A stretch of 10,000 nt of DNA from Treponema sp. (GCA_020216655.1 JAIWNU010000011.1:1-10000); one strand, 5' to 3'; shown: positions 1-7,254, numbered from the stretch's first letter. Numbers and translations: made by a program. Notes: generated from the letters alone by a model not told the origin.

Positions 1-582
1 AATACGGGTATGCAGCTTGCAATAGTGGAAGGGGCGGAAAAAACGGCGGAGTTTATGGAGTACCTTTCGCTCCTGTTTCGGCACAACATCAGGAACAAGG
101 ATATTATTGTTCCCCTTCGGCATGAAATAGAGGGAATCAGCTATTACTTTTACATTGTAAAACTGCGTTTTCCGAAAAATCTTAAGCTCATATTAGAATG
201 TCCTGAGGATATTCAGGATCTATACAAGGTTCCTGTTTCGATTCTTCAGCCCCTGGTAGAAAATTGCATAGTGCACGCATTCAAAAATACAGAAAAAGAG
301 GGAATCATAGAAGTTCGGGGAGAACTCAAAGATCGGTTTTTATACCTGACTGTACAAGATAATGGATGCGGTATATCAAAAGAAAAAATTGATCAGCTGC
401 TTCACCCGCTTCCCATAGAGGAAACTTCGTCCAAAGTTATGGGGCTCGAGAATGTTATTCAGCGCCTGTTGTTTTTTTATCCCGATACACCAAATGTTAT
501 AACTATTCAGAGCAGTCCTGATATGGGAACGACCATACAGATTTGTATAGATACGGAGAAAAATCCATGTATCGCGTGCTGA
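1..582 (+). CDS. LytS/YesM-type sensor histidine kinase, 3' part (5' end outside window)
   Basis: This is the C-terminal part of a membrane sensor kinase that would phosphorylate the response regulator encoded next. The frame is open from base 1, so the ATG at 10 is internal and the true start lies upstream. The visible part begins in the segment that follows the phospho-accepting His in the His_kinase (LytS/YesM) family, with an LSLLFRHNIR stretch and an RF motif (KLRFPKNL). The HATPase domain then shows the N-box QPLVENCIVHA (about 247-279), the G1 box QDNGCG (about 355-372) and the G2 motif GLENV (about 442-456). The His box and the transmembrane and extracytoplasmic regions are off-window, so the sensing domain cannot be judged. 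The stop overlaps the regulator start by 16 bases, which implies translational coupling. From context, its signal is probably a sugar presented by the XylF-like lipoprotein two genes downstream; that partnership is inferred. Confidence 0.9.
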   Translation, partial: NTGMQLAIVEGAEKTAEFMEYLSLLFRHNIRNKDIIVPLRHEIEGISYYFYIVKLRFPKNLKLILECPEDIQDLYKVPVSILQPLVENCIVHAFKNTEKEGIIEVRGELKDRFLYLTVQDNGCGISKEKIDQLLHPLPIEETSSKVMGLENVIQRLLFFYPDTPNVITIQSSPDMGTTIQICIDTEKNPCIAC

Positions 583-2033
583 TTGTAGATGACGAAGAGC
601 CCGTATTGGACAGCTTCTCGTTTATGCTTAAGGAATATGCTACCGATTTTGTTCTGGCAGGAAAGGCCAGAAACGGATATGAAGCGCTCAATACAATTCA
701 CGAGCTACATCCCGATGTGGTGTTTATGGATATCAATATTCCAGGGATGGATGGCCTTAAAGTGATAGATTCGGTCCATGAACAATATCCACAGATGGTT
801 TTTGTGCTTTCTACTGCCTATGAACGGTTTGATCTTGCTCAGCGGGCAATACCTCTCGGTGTTCATGCCTATCTTGTAAAACCAATAAGCAAAAAAGTGT
901 TCATCTCAACCTTGGAAGATATTAAAGCCAAGTTGATGAAGAACCGTCCCCTTGGCTTATTAGAAAAAAAAAATGCAATCCTGGCACAGTTTTTTAACGA
1001 TGTAACACACAGAGGACTCTATAAGGATCAAATTGAACTGTATGCAGAGACGCTTGGAATAGGATCCCGTTATGGTTGTATCTGTATCGTTGAAATTGAA
1101 GAACATAATGAAAAAACATTGGTAGAAATTGCTTCGAGAATTTCATTGAAATACTTTTGTCTTTTTTCAGCACGGAATAACCGGGGCTTTTATTTTGTCG
1201 GTGGGCAACATGAAAGTAATGAATTGAAAACTCATCTTTCAGGAATCATGACACAATGCGTGTCTCCAGAAACAGAGACTGTTATCGGTGTGGGCGGAAC
1301 AGAAACACTAGAAAACTTAGCAGCCTCATATACGAGCGCCTTACATGATTTGTTAAAGAACAAAACCGATGAACAAGTACTTTACCGGGAACGGGTGCGA
1401 ATTGTACAAATTCGAAAAAAAATAGGATATGTGCCAAAGGACGAATTGACTAATCTTTTTATGTCCTATTTAGATGAATTGTTTGAGTATTATGAACTTC
1501 CTGTAGTAAAGTGCAAAATGGCTGTTTTATTTAACCTGTTGCTCGATGACCTGGTGAATTATTATAAGGACACCGAGCCGGTCCCCCATTGTGAACCTGT
1601 AGAACAGGAGCTTATGAATAATTCATCCGCTGAAGATATAAAACGCTGGGGATTGGACTATTTTGAAAATCTTCTCGATATGTTTTCTGAAAAACGGAAC
1701 AGCGCAATGCCGCTTCCCTTGCTTAAAGCGATCAATTATATCAAAGACCATTATGCCGAACCGATACAGCTCAGCACGGTAGCGGATGCTGTTCTTGTTT
1801 CTCCAGCCTATCTGAGCAGGATCTTTACCGAGTACCTTTCTACTCCCTTTGTGGATTATGTAACGGATCTCCGTATTTCGGAAGCCCAGCGGCTTATAAA
1901 GACTACCAATATGAATATAAAAGAAATCGGAATTGCGGTTGGTTATGGGGATGCCAATTATTTTAGTAAATGTTTTAAAAAGTATACCGGATATACACCC
2001 ACGGATTATCTGGAAACGGCCAGGAATACATAA
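567..2033 (+). CDS. YesN-type response regulator with AraC-family DNA-binding domain
   Basis: This 488-residue cytoplasmic transcription factor is the partner of the overlapping kinase. The N-terminal receiver domain (about 1-120) has the acidic pair D8-D9, phospho-acceptor D55 in VVFMDINIPG, S82 and K105 in the YLVKP motif. A middle region of roughly 260 residues has no motif I recognise, as is usual in YesN proteins. The C-terminal AraC domain (about 381-488) has two helix-turn-helix units, near 400-420 (LSTVADAVLVSPAYLSRIF) and 450-481 (IKEIGIAVGY..YFSKCFKKYTG..P). I chose ATG 567 because GGAG at 555-558 sits 8 bases upstream and the protein then begins MYRVLIVDDEE as expected for a receiver. 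An in-frame TTG at 543 would add eight residues but has no better signal. By homology with Clostridium beijerinckii YesN, it should activate the sugar importer operon downstream. Confidence 0.93.
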   Translation: MYRVLIVDDEEPVLDSFSFMLKEYATDFVLAGKARNGYEALNTIHELHPDVVFMDINIPGMDGLKVIDSVHEQYPQMVFVLSTAYERFDLAQRAIPLGVHAYLVKPISKKVFISTLEDIKAKLMKNRPLGLLEKKNAILAQFFNDVTHRGLYKDQIELYAETLGIGSRYGCICIVEIEEHNEKTLVEIASRISLKYFCLFSARNNRGFYFVGGQHESNELKTHLSGIMTQCVSPETETVIGVGGTETLENLAASYTSALHDLLKNKTDEQVLYRERVRIVQIRKKIGYVPKDELTNLFMSYLDELFEYYELPVVKCKMAVLFNLLLDDLVNYYKDTEPVPHCEPVEQELMNNSSAEDIKRWGLDYFENLLDMFSEKRNSAMPLPLLKAINYIKDHYAEPIQLSTVADAVLVSPAYLSRIFTEYLSTPFVDYVTDLRISEAQRLIKTTNMNIKEIGIAVGYGDANYFSKCFKKYTGYTPTDYLETARNT

Positions 2034-2047
2034 AGGAGTGTATGGTC

Positions 2048-3091
2048 ATGAAAAGTATTCGAAATGTGCTGTGTCTGCTTTTAATCCCTTTAGCGATTAT
2101 TTCTTGTTCAAAAAGAAATATGATGAGCGACAGCAAAAAATTGACCATAGGTTTTTCTGTTGCCACCGACACGTTTATTTTGGAACGATGGAATAAGGAT
2201 ATCAGCATTTTCGCCAGTACCGCCAAAGAAATGGGGGCTGATGTGCTTGTGCAGCTCTCCGCCGGGGGGACCAAAGAACAGATTGATCAAATCAATTATT
2301 TGCTCAAACAGCGAATTGATGTGCTGGTGGTGATAGCCCATGACATGGAAATGATCGCCGGAGTGATTAAGCAGGCCCATGATGCGGGAATTCCAGTGGT
2401 TGCCTATGACAGGATGATTATGAATGTCCCTATCGACGCCTATATTTCCTTTGATAATGTAGAAGTAGGCCGTTTGTTTGGGAAAGCCTTGACCAGTGCG
2501 GTCCCGCGGGGGAAGTACCTTATCGTCAATGGTTCGGTACGGGATAACAACAGTTTTCTTGTTCACAATGGTCTCATGGAAGTATTACAGCCCTTTATTA
2601 GTAGCGGTTCTGTAAGCATTGTACAGGATATATGGCTTAATGAGTGGAGTTTTGATGAAGCCTTGGAAAAAATCGGCAAAGTATTTGATAAAACCACCAA
2701 TATAGATGCCATCTCCTGCGGAAATGATCAGATTGCGAGTGCGGCAATTCAGGTCTTAGCGGAACGGCGACTGGCAGGAAAAGTAGCAATGGTTGGACAG
2801 GATGCGGATCTCATCTCCTGCCAACGGGTAGTGGAGGGGACCCAGCTTATGACGGTATACAAGCCGATTGCAAAGCTGGCAAGCCGGGCTGCGCACCTTG
2901 CCATTACACTTGCTGAGCGAAAGGCCTTTCCTTATGACCTATTGATGGATAATAAAAGCGGGACCATGATCTCAAGCTATATAGAAAAACCTATAGCTGT
3001 CTACAAAGAAAATATGGAAGAAACGGTTATACGGGATGGTTTTCATTCGCGGGAGGACATTTATCGGAATATTCATGTGGTAAAAAAATGA
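2048..3091 (+). CDS. XylF-like sugar-binding lipoprotein, probable receptor of the kinase (XylFII-like)
   Basis: This 347-residue periplasmic-binding-protein-fold lipoprotein should bind a pentose such as D-xylose. The signal peptide ends in a relaxed lipobox, IISC, with Cys20 as lipidation site. Blocks typical of XylF are present: ERW (46-48), YDRM (120-123), YISFDN, DNN (166-168), GND (225-227), GQDAD (250-254), TVYKP (269-273) and a tail VIRDGFHSREDIY. The ligand pocket therefore looks intact. ATG 2048 is preferred over ATG 2042: AGGAG at 2034-2038 gives a 9-base spacing to the former and only 3 to the latter. It lies 14 bases after the regulator stop, so it is probably co-transcribed with kinase and regulator and not with the transporter. 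The importer has its own, different binding protein next door. I therefore infer this one is a sensor subunit, like XylFII in the XylFII-LytS/YesN system. A second binding protein feeding the same permease is the alternative. Confidence 0.85.
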   Translation: MKSIRNVLCLLLIPLAIISCSKRNMMSDSKKLTIGFSVATDTFILERWNKDISIFASTAKEMGADVLVQLSAGGTKEQIDQINYLLKQRIDVLVVIAHDMEMIAGVIKQAHDAGIPVVAYDRMIMNVPIDAYISFDNVEVGRLFGKALTSAVPRGKYLIVNGSVRDNNSFLVHNGLMEVLQPFISSGSVSIVQDIWLNEWSFDEALEKIGKVFDKTTNIDAISCGNDQIASAAIQVLAERRLAGKVAMVGQDADLISCQRVVEGTQLMTVYKPIAKLASRAAHLAITLAERKAFPYDLLMDNKSGTMISSYIEKPIAVYKENMEETVIRDGFHSREDIYRNIHVVKK

Positions 3092-3166
3092 TGTAAAAAA
3101 ATTACTACAATATCCGAGTTTGTGCAGTTCGTATAAAATGATTACTGCTTTTTGTAAAAACATTAC
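3092..3166 (+). promoter_or_regulatory. Three direct repeats upstream of chvE, likely binding sites for the AraC-type regulator
   Basis: Three same-orientation copies of a 14-base motif are visible: TGTAAAAAAATTAC (3092-3105), TATAAAATGATTAC (3132-3145) and TGTAAAAACATTAC (3153-3166). Copies 1 and 3 match at 13 of 14 positions; copy 2 matches copy 3 at 11 of 14. Start-to-start distances are 40 and 21 bases, roughly four and two helical turns, so all could lie on one face of the DNA. AraC-family activators commonly bind direct repeats spaced by two turns, with the promoter-proximal one next to the -35 box. Copy 3 ends two bases before the candidate -35. The motif is AT-rich, so chance similarity is possible. 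Assignment to the regulator encoded at 567-2033 is inference. Confidence 0.6.
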
Positions 3167-3168
3167 GA

Positions 3169-3198
3169 TTTTCAGATCTTTGCAGCCAGGTCCATAAT
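3169..3198 (+). promoter_or_regulatory. Candidate sigma-70-type promoter of chvE-mmsA-mmsB
   Basis: A weak -35 (TTTTCA, 3169-3174, 4 of 6 consensus) is followed after 18 bases by CATAAT (3193-3198, 5 of 6). This puts transcription start near 3205 and a leader of about 27 bases before the chvE start. A poor -35 directly next to an upstream activator repeat fits an activator-dependent promoter. No terminator-like hairpin with a T-run is visible between 3092 and 3168, so read-through from the regulatory genes is also possible. Confidence 0.5.
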
Positions 3199-3231
3199 AA
3201 ACCATATCATTACCATGGAGGTATGGGACTT

Positions 3232-4347
3232 ATGAAGAAAATCGTATCGTTATTCCTGGTTCTCGGTCTTGCGGGCTCTATGGCCTTCGCATCAGGTTCT
3301 CAGCAGCAAGCGGCCGGTGGCGGAAAGGCTCCTCTAATTGGGCTTGCCATGCCGGAAACTCATGTTGAACGCTGGCAGAAAGACGGCGCAGCATTAAAGG
3401 CTGATGCAGAAGCAAAAGGGTATCGGGCAGAAGTAACCTATGCTGACGCGGACCAGAGCAAGCAGAATCAGCAGATTCAGGACATGCTCACCAAGGGAGC
3501 AAAACTTCTCGTAATCGGTTCGGTCAACGAAGGTGTTGTGTCGGCCGTTTCGGATGCAGCAAAAGAAAAGGTCATTGTTATCGCCTATGACCGGCTGATT
3601 ACTGGAACAGCCGATTATGACTATTACATTACCTTTGATAACTTTAAGGTCGGCCAGTTCCAGGGCAAAGCATTGGAAACTGCTTTGAATCTTCCCGCCG
3701 CTACGAAAGACAAGCCCAAATTCATCACCCTTTTCGCCGGTTCTCCCACCGACAACAATGCAAAGGTGTTCTTTGACGGTGCCATGGATATTCTCAAGAA
3801 ATATGTTGACAGCGGCGTTCTGAAAATCGTAGGTCCCGCTCCCTTAAGCTCCTCCGATACGGCTAACTTTACCCGTATTACTACGGAAAACTGGCGGGCC
3901 GATGTTGCTAAGGCACGTATGGAAAACCTTCTTAACAACGATGCTAAGAATGTGGTCCTGGACGGTATCCTTGCCCCCAATGACACCCTTGCCCGGGCAA
4001 TTATCGAAGCCTGCTCTGCTGATGCAAAATATGCGGGCGGTAAACTCCCCGTTGTTACCGGTCAGGACGGTGAAGTAGCATCCATTAAGGCTATCAAAGA
4101 CGGGAAACAGTACATGACCGTATTTAAGGATACCCGGAACCTGGCCAAGGCTGCTATTGAACTGGCTGATGCACTCCTGAAAGGCCAGACTCCCAATATC
4201 CCCGGTGCTCGGCTTGATACCACCTCCTATAATACGGGCAAAAAGGTTGTAAAGTCCTACTTGCTCGAACCGGTAGTAGTAACCAAGGATAATTACAAAA
4301 AGATCATGATTGATAGTGGCTACTACAAGGCCTCCGATATAGAATAG
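3232..4347 (+). CDS. chvE: ChvE-type multiple-monosaccharide ABC transporter substrate-binding protein
   Basis: This secreted 371-residue sugar-binding protein should deliver monosaccharides (xylose, arabinose, glucose or galactose in characterised relatives) to the permease encoded downstream. Residues 1-20 form a Sec signal peptide (MKKIVSLFLVLGLAGSMAFA) with cleavage likely after AFA. There is no lipobox Cys. Family blocks are AMPETHVERW (39-48), IAYDRLI (117-123), TFDNFKVG (134-141), AGSPTDNNA (169-177), PND (249-251), TGQDGE (276-281), TVFKDTRNLAK and SYLLEPV near the end. The SPxDNNA, TGQD and FKDTR blocks resemble ChvE/MmsA-system proteins more than E. coli XylF. ATG 3232 was chosen because GGAGG at 3217-3221 is 10 bases away; ATG 3223 would leave only one base. 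It has its own candidate promoter and is followed by two hairpins before mmsA. The exact sugar cannot be read from sequence. Confidence 0.92.
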   Translation: MKKIVSLFLVLGLAGSMAFASGSQQQAAGGGKAPLIGLAMPETHVERWQKDGAALKADAEAKGYRAEVTYADADQSKQNQQIQDMLTKGAKLLVIGSVNEGVVSAVSDAAKEKVIVIAYDRLITGTADYDYYITFDNFKVGQFQGKALETALNLPAATKDKPKFITLFAGSPTDNNAKVFFDGAMDILKKYVDSGVLKIVGPAPLSSSDTANFTRITTENWRADVAKARMENLLNNDAKNVVLDGILAPNDTLARAIIEACSADAKYAGGKLPVVTGQDGEVASIKAIKDGKQYMTVFKDTRNLAKAAIELADALLKGQTPNIPGARLDTTSYNTGKKVVKSYLLEPVVVTKDNYKKIMIDSGYYKASDIE

Positions 4348-4359
4348 TTTTAGGAATCC

Positions 4360-4398
4360 TTGAATTCCGGATAAGATCTGCATCTATCCGGAATTCAA
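4360..4398. other. Strong intercistronic hairpin after chvE
   Basis: A perfect 14-base inverted repeat has arms TTGAATTCCGGATA (4360-4373) and TATCCGGAATTCAA (4385-4398), with an 11-base loop. It lies 12 bases after the chvE stop. The right arm is followed by AAAGAACAG, not a T-run, so it does not look like a complete intrinsic terminator. Such a structure could protect the 3' end of the chvE message from exonucleases and so raise binding protein over ATPase and permease. That role is inference. Confidence 0.7.
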
Positions 4399-4412
4399 AG
4401 AACAGAGAGTCA

Positions 4413-4453
4413 GCTCTTTCAAAGCTCCCAGAGCTTTGAAAGAGCCTCAATTG
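4413..4453. repeat. Dispersed palindromic repeat, copy 1 (chvE-mmsA gap)
   Basis: A perfect 15-base stem, GCTCTTTCAAAGCTC (4413-4427) with GAGCTTTGAAAGAGC (4431-4445), closes a 3-base loop CCA. Bases 4417-4453 match 7216-7252 after mmsB at 30 of 37 positions. The stem keeps its pairing despite a base-pair change (GC pair here, AT pair there). This looks like a REP-like element present in several genomic copies. A loose T-rich stretch at 4451-4457 might give slight termination. Confidence 0.75.
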
Positions 4454-4484
4454 TTTTAGGTATCTCTATAAGGCAGGCCGAGGA

Positions 4485-6008
4485 ATGGGTGAGTATATAC
4501 TAGAAATTGAAAATTTGACCAAGGATTTCCCTGGCGTTCGTGCTTTGGATCATGTAAGCCTTAGGGTAAAAAAGGGTGAAATCCATTCTCTCTGCGGCGA
4601 GAATGGTGCGGGAAAATCCACCCTGATGAGTGTAATCAGCGGCGTTTATCCCAAAGGCAGCTATGAGGGAAAGGTTTTTTTTAAGGGTAAAGAAACCCAT
4701 TATCACAGCGTAAAAGACAGCGAAAAAGACGGGCTGGCGATAATCCATCAGGAGTTGGCCCTAAGTCCCTATCTTACTATTTATGAAAACATTTTTCTGG
4801 GCCATATGAAGACCACCTTGGGAATAATAGACTGGGACTATTATATTCGGGAATCTCAAAAATACCTTGAGCAGGTTGGGTTAAAGGAAAATCCAGCCAC
4901 CGTAGTAAGTAAAATGGGAGTTGGAAAACAGCAGCTGGTAGAAATCGCCCGGGCGCTTTCCAAAAAAGTAGAGCTCCTGATTCTCGATGAGCCTACTTCT
5001 TCTTTAAATGATGACGAAAGTGAAAAATTGCTCAAGCTTATTCTGGAATTGAAGAAACAGGGTATCACCTGCATAATGATAAGCCATAAACTGAACGAAG
5101 TACTCGAAATTGCCGATACGGTTACGGTGCTCCGGGATGGTAAATCAATATCAACCTACGATGTAAAAAAGGATAATCTGACCGAATCGGTATTGATTCG
5201 AGATATGGTGGGTCGGGATTTAACAACCCGTTTCCCGGAACGTAAAAATAAGCCTGCCGAAGTTATAATGGAAGTTAAAAATTGGTCCGTGTATCACCCC
5301 GACTATCACACAATAAAGGTAGTGGATGACGCTTCCTTTTACGTTCGCAGAGGGGAGATTGTTGCATTCTGCGGACCTATGGGTGCGGGCAGAACAGAAT
5401 TGATGATGAGCCTCTACGGCCGGTCGTATGGATCCCATGCGACGGGTGAACTGTATCTGAGAAGCATAAAGGTGGATACAAGCGATACCCGTAAAGCTAT
5501 AGAAGCAGGGATCGGTTACGTTTCTGAGGACAGGAAAAACCTAGGTCTCATCCTGATTCAGGATGTAAAATCCAACATTTCAATCTCCAGTCTTGCAAAA
5601 CTTTCCAAGGCGGGGGTGGTCAATTCATCGCTAGAAATCAGAGAAGCGGAACGCTTTAAAACAGAGCTCAGGATAAAAACCCCTTCGGTGAACCAGCTTA
5701 CCCGCAATCTTTCAGGCGGAAACCAGCAGAAGGTTGCACTGAGCCGCTGTATGCTTTCAGACCCTGAAATATTTATTGTTGACGAGCCTACCCGGGGAAT
5801 CGACGTGGGCGCGAAGTCTGAAATCTATCATATATTAAACGACATGGCTGCCGCAGGGAAAACCATCATTATGGTTACCTCTGAATTACCTGAGGCTATC
5901 GGTATGGCTGACCGTATTTATGTAATGAACGAGGGAAGAATTAAGGGCGAGTTGACCCGTGAAGAGGCAACCCAGGAAAAAATTATGCATATTGCATTGC
6001 TAAACTAG
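4485..6008 (+). CDS. mmsA: Monosaccharide ABC transporter double ATPase (MmsA/GguA/XylG type)
   Basis: This 507-residue cytoplasmic ATPase has two nucleotide-binding domains and powers sugar import through the permease encoded next. Domain 1 has Walker A GENGAGKST (38-46), Q-loop Q89, a divergent signature MGVGKQQ (144-150), Walker B LLILDEP (164-170) and H-loop H201. Domain 2 has a degenerate Walker A GPMGAGRTE with Arg303 in place of Lys, SEDR (347-350), a canonical signature LSGGNQQK (409-416), Walker B FIVDEPTRG (430-438), and SEL in place of the H-loop. This asymmetry is normal for carbohydrate ABC ATPases of the XylG/MglA class, with one fully active site. The SYEGKV and YHPDYHTIKVV blocks favour the multiple-monosaccharide group (GguA). 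The start has a poor ribosome site: GAGGA directly abuts the ATG and only AGG at 4475-4477 is properly spaced. With the two upstream hairpins, this suggests lower expression than chvE. Confidence 0.93.
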   Translation: MGEYILEIENLTKDFPGVRALDHVSLRVKKGEIHSLCGENGAGKSTLMSVISGVYPKGSYEGKVFFKGKETHYHSVKDSEKDGLAIIHQELALSPYLTIYENIFLGHMKTTLGIIDWDYYIRESQKYLEQVGLKENPATVVSKMGVGKQQLVEIARALSKKVELLILDEPTSSLNDDESEKLLKLILELKKQGITCIMISHKLNEVLEIADTVTVLRDGKSISTYDVKKDNLTESVLIRDMVGRDLTTRFPERKNKPAEVIMEVKNWSVYHPDYHTIKVVDDASFYVRRGEIVAFCGPMGAGRTELMMSLYGRSYGSHATGELYLRSIKVDTSDTRKAIEAGIGYVSEDRKNLGLILIQDVKSNISISSLAKLSKAGVVNSSLEIREAERFKTELRIKTPSVNQLTRNLSGGNQQKVALSRCMLSDPEIFIVDEPTRGIDVGAKSEIYHILNDMAAAGKTIIMVTSELPEAIGMADRIYVMNEGRIKGELTREEATQEKIMHIALLN

Positions 6009-6019
6009 AAGGAGTAGGT

Positions 6020-7210
6020 ATGAGCGATACGGCAATAAAATCATCATCCATTAGAAATCTCATCAAGGCAAACATACGCAATTATTCTATGGTTCTCATG
6101 CTTGCCCTTATTATGATCATTTTTGCCTTTTTAACCGATGGGGTAAACCTGAATTCCCGTAATTTTACCAATATTTTCATGCAAAACAGCTACATATTGC
6201 TGCTTGCGGTCGGTATGGTATTGGTCATTATAGTCGGGAATATTGATCTTTCTGTCGGATCCGTGGCTGCCTTCATTGGAGCTATCAGCGCCATGCTCTA
6301 CAATTCCGGGGCAAATATGCTGGTAACAATAGTGGCGAGCATTATAATCGGTGTGCTGATCGGTGCATTTCAAGGCGTATGGATAGCCTATGCAAAGATT
6401 CCTGCCTTTATTGTAACCCTGGCTGCCCAGCTTTTGTTCCGGGGCCTTACCTATATTATTACCAATGTCAGCCCCATATCGCTTCGGGATGACAACTTTA
6501 AACAGATTGCCTCGGGGATGGCTAATATTGATGCCCTGACCATCAATGGGGTCTATTATACTGCCCTTGTGGCGGGCATTGCGGTATTTCTCATCTACGC
6601 TGTTTTTGAATTCCAGGGGCGGCAAAATAAATTAAAGTATGGTTTTAGGGTTTCACCCCTCAGTTTCTTCATTATTAAGCTGCTGGTGATAGGGCTATTA
6701 ATTATGGGATTGGCCCAGCGGTTTTCGACCTACCGGGGTATTCCTATTGTGGTCATAGTGTTAGGGGTGACCATTATTCTCTTCAGTTTTATTACCAACA
6801 ACACGGTTATCGGCCGCTATATTTATGCGGTAGGCGGCAATGCTCGATCGGCGAAACTTTCAGGTATTAATTCTGAGCTGGTGGTTTTTGTCGTACAGCT
6901 TATAATGGGCGGGCTGACGGGTCTTGCCGGAGTTGTGTTTACCGGTTATATGAACTCCGCCTTGCCCCAGGCAGGTAACAACTTTGAGCTTGATGCAATT
7001 GCGGCCTGTTTTATTGGTGGCGCTTCGGCAAGCGGAGGAATTGGGACGGTAATCGGCGCAATTGTCGGAGGTCTTGTTATGGCTGCGATAAACAATGGAA
7101 TGTCACTGATGAACATTCAGGCCCAGTGGCAGTATGTGGTAAAGGCCCTGGTACTCCTCTTGGCAGTCTTCTACGATATTTATACCCGGCGTAAGACTGG
7201 TTTAGGTTGA
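6020..7210 (+). CDS. mmsB: Monosaccharide ABC transporter permease (MmsB/GguB/XylH type)
   Basis: This 396-residue integral inner-membrane protein of the BPD_transp_2 family forms the translocation pore of the importer. Hydrophobic segments suggest about 10 membrane helices, starting near residues 22-40 and 57-75. The family hallmark GNIDLSVGS (73-81) is present, as is the cytoplasmic IGRYIYAVGGNARSAKLSGI segment (264-283), which should contact the ATPase. FELDAIAACFIGGASASGGIG (322-342, split by family convention) and INNGMSLM near the C-terminus match GguB-like permeases. The mid-protein insert RQNKLKYGFRVSPLSFFIIK also resembles the multiple-monosaccharide group and makes the protein longer than ribose-type permeases. 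It starts 11 bases after the mmsA stop with AAGGAG (6009-6014) 5 bases from the ATG, a much better site than that of mmsA. It is the last gene of the operon, before a repeat and an intrinsic terminator. Confidence 0.93.
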   Translation: MSDTAIKSSSIRNLIKANIRNYSMVLMLALIMIIFAFLTDGVNLNSRNFTNIFMQNSYILLLAVGMVLVIIVGNIDLSVGSVAAFIGAISAMLYNSGANMLVTIVASIIIGVLIGAFQGVWIAYAKIPAFIVTLAAQLLFRGLTYIITNVSPISLRDDNFKQIASGMANIDALTINGVYYTALVAGIAVFLIYAVFEFQGRQNKLKYGFRVSPLSFFIIKLLVIGLLIMGLAQRFSTYRGIPIVVIVLGVTIILFSFITNNTVIGRYIYAVGGNARSAKLSGINSELVVFVVQLIMGGLTGLAGVVFTGYMNSALPQAGNNFELDAIAACFIGGASASGGIGTVIGAIVGGLVMAAINNGMSLMNIQAQWQYVVKALVLLLAVFYDIYTRRKTGLG

Positions 7211-7215
7211 GCCAA

Positions 7216-7252
7216 TTTCAAAACTCTCTGAGTTTTGAAAGAGCCTTGGTTG
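7216..7252. repeat. Dispersed palindromic repeat, copy 2 (after mmsB)
   Basis: A perfect 11-base stem, TTTCAAAACTC (7216-7226) with GAGTTTTGAAA (7230-7240), closes the loop TCT, followed by GAGCC as in the copy at 4417-4453. The two copies agree at 30 of 37 bases, and one stem pair differs in a compensated way. The outer CTC/GAG extension of copy 1 is lost here. It sits five bases after the mmsB stop and just ahead of the terminator. Confidence 0.72.
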
Positions 7253-7254
7253 AT

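Noticed and set aside
297..305. Lysine-401-type loss of ATPase function, i.e. that the Arg303 in the second Walker A of MmsA signals a broken gene
   Set aside because: Residue numbers here refer to the MmsA protein. Arg in place of Lys in the second Walker A is usual in the XylG/MglA/GguA class, so this is not a defect.
543..566. TTG start giving the response regulator eight extra residues
   Set aside because: ATG 567 has GGAG at a good distance and gives the standard receiver N-terminus.
3200..3213. Fourth copy of the 14-base regulator motif near the chvE transcription start
   Set aside because: Only about 8 of 14 positions agree, mostly the ATTAC end; not distinguishable from chance in AT-rich DNA.
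3844..4383. 179-codon open frame on the minus strand across chvE
   Set aside because: It lies antisense to a clear family member, has no recognisable domain and runs through the 4360-4398 hairpin; a shadow of coding bias.
4360..4398. Intrinsic terminator between chvE and mmsA
   Set aside because: The stem is strong but is followed by an A-rich stretch, not T-rich, so I list it only as a hairpin.
6131..6625. 164-codon minus-strand open frame inside mmsB
   Set aside because: Antisense shadow; the plus strand carries conserved permease motifs throughout and the minus-strand protein shows none.
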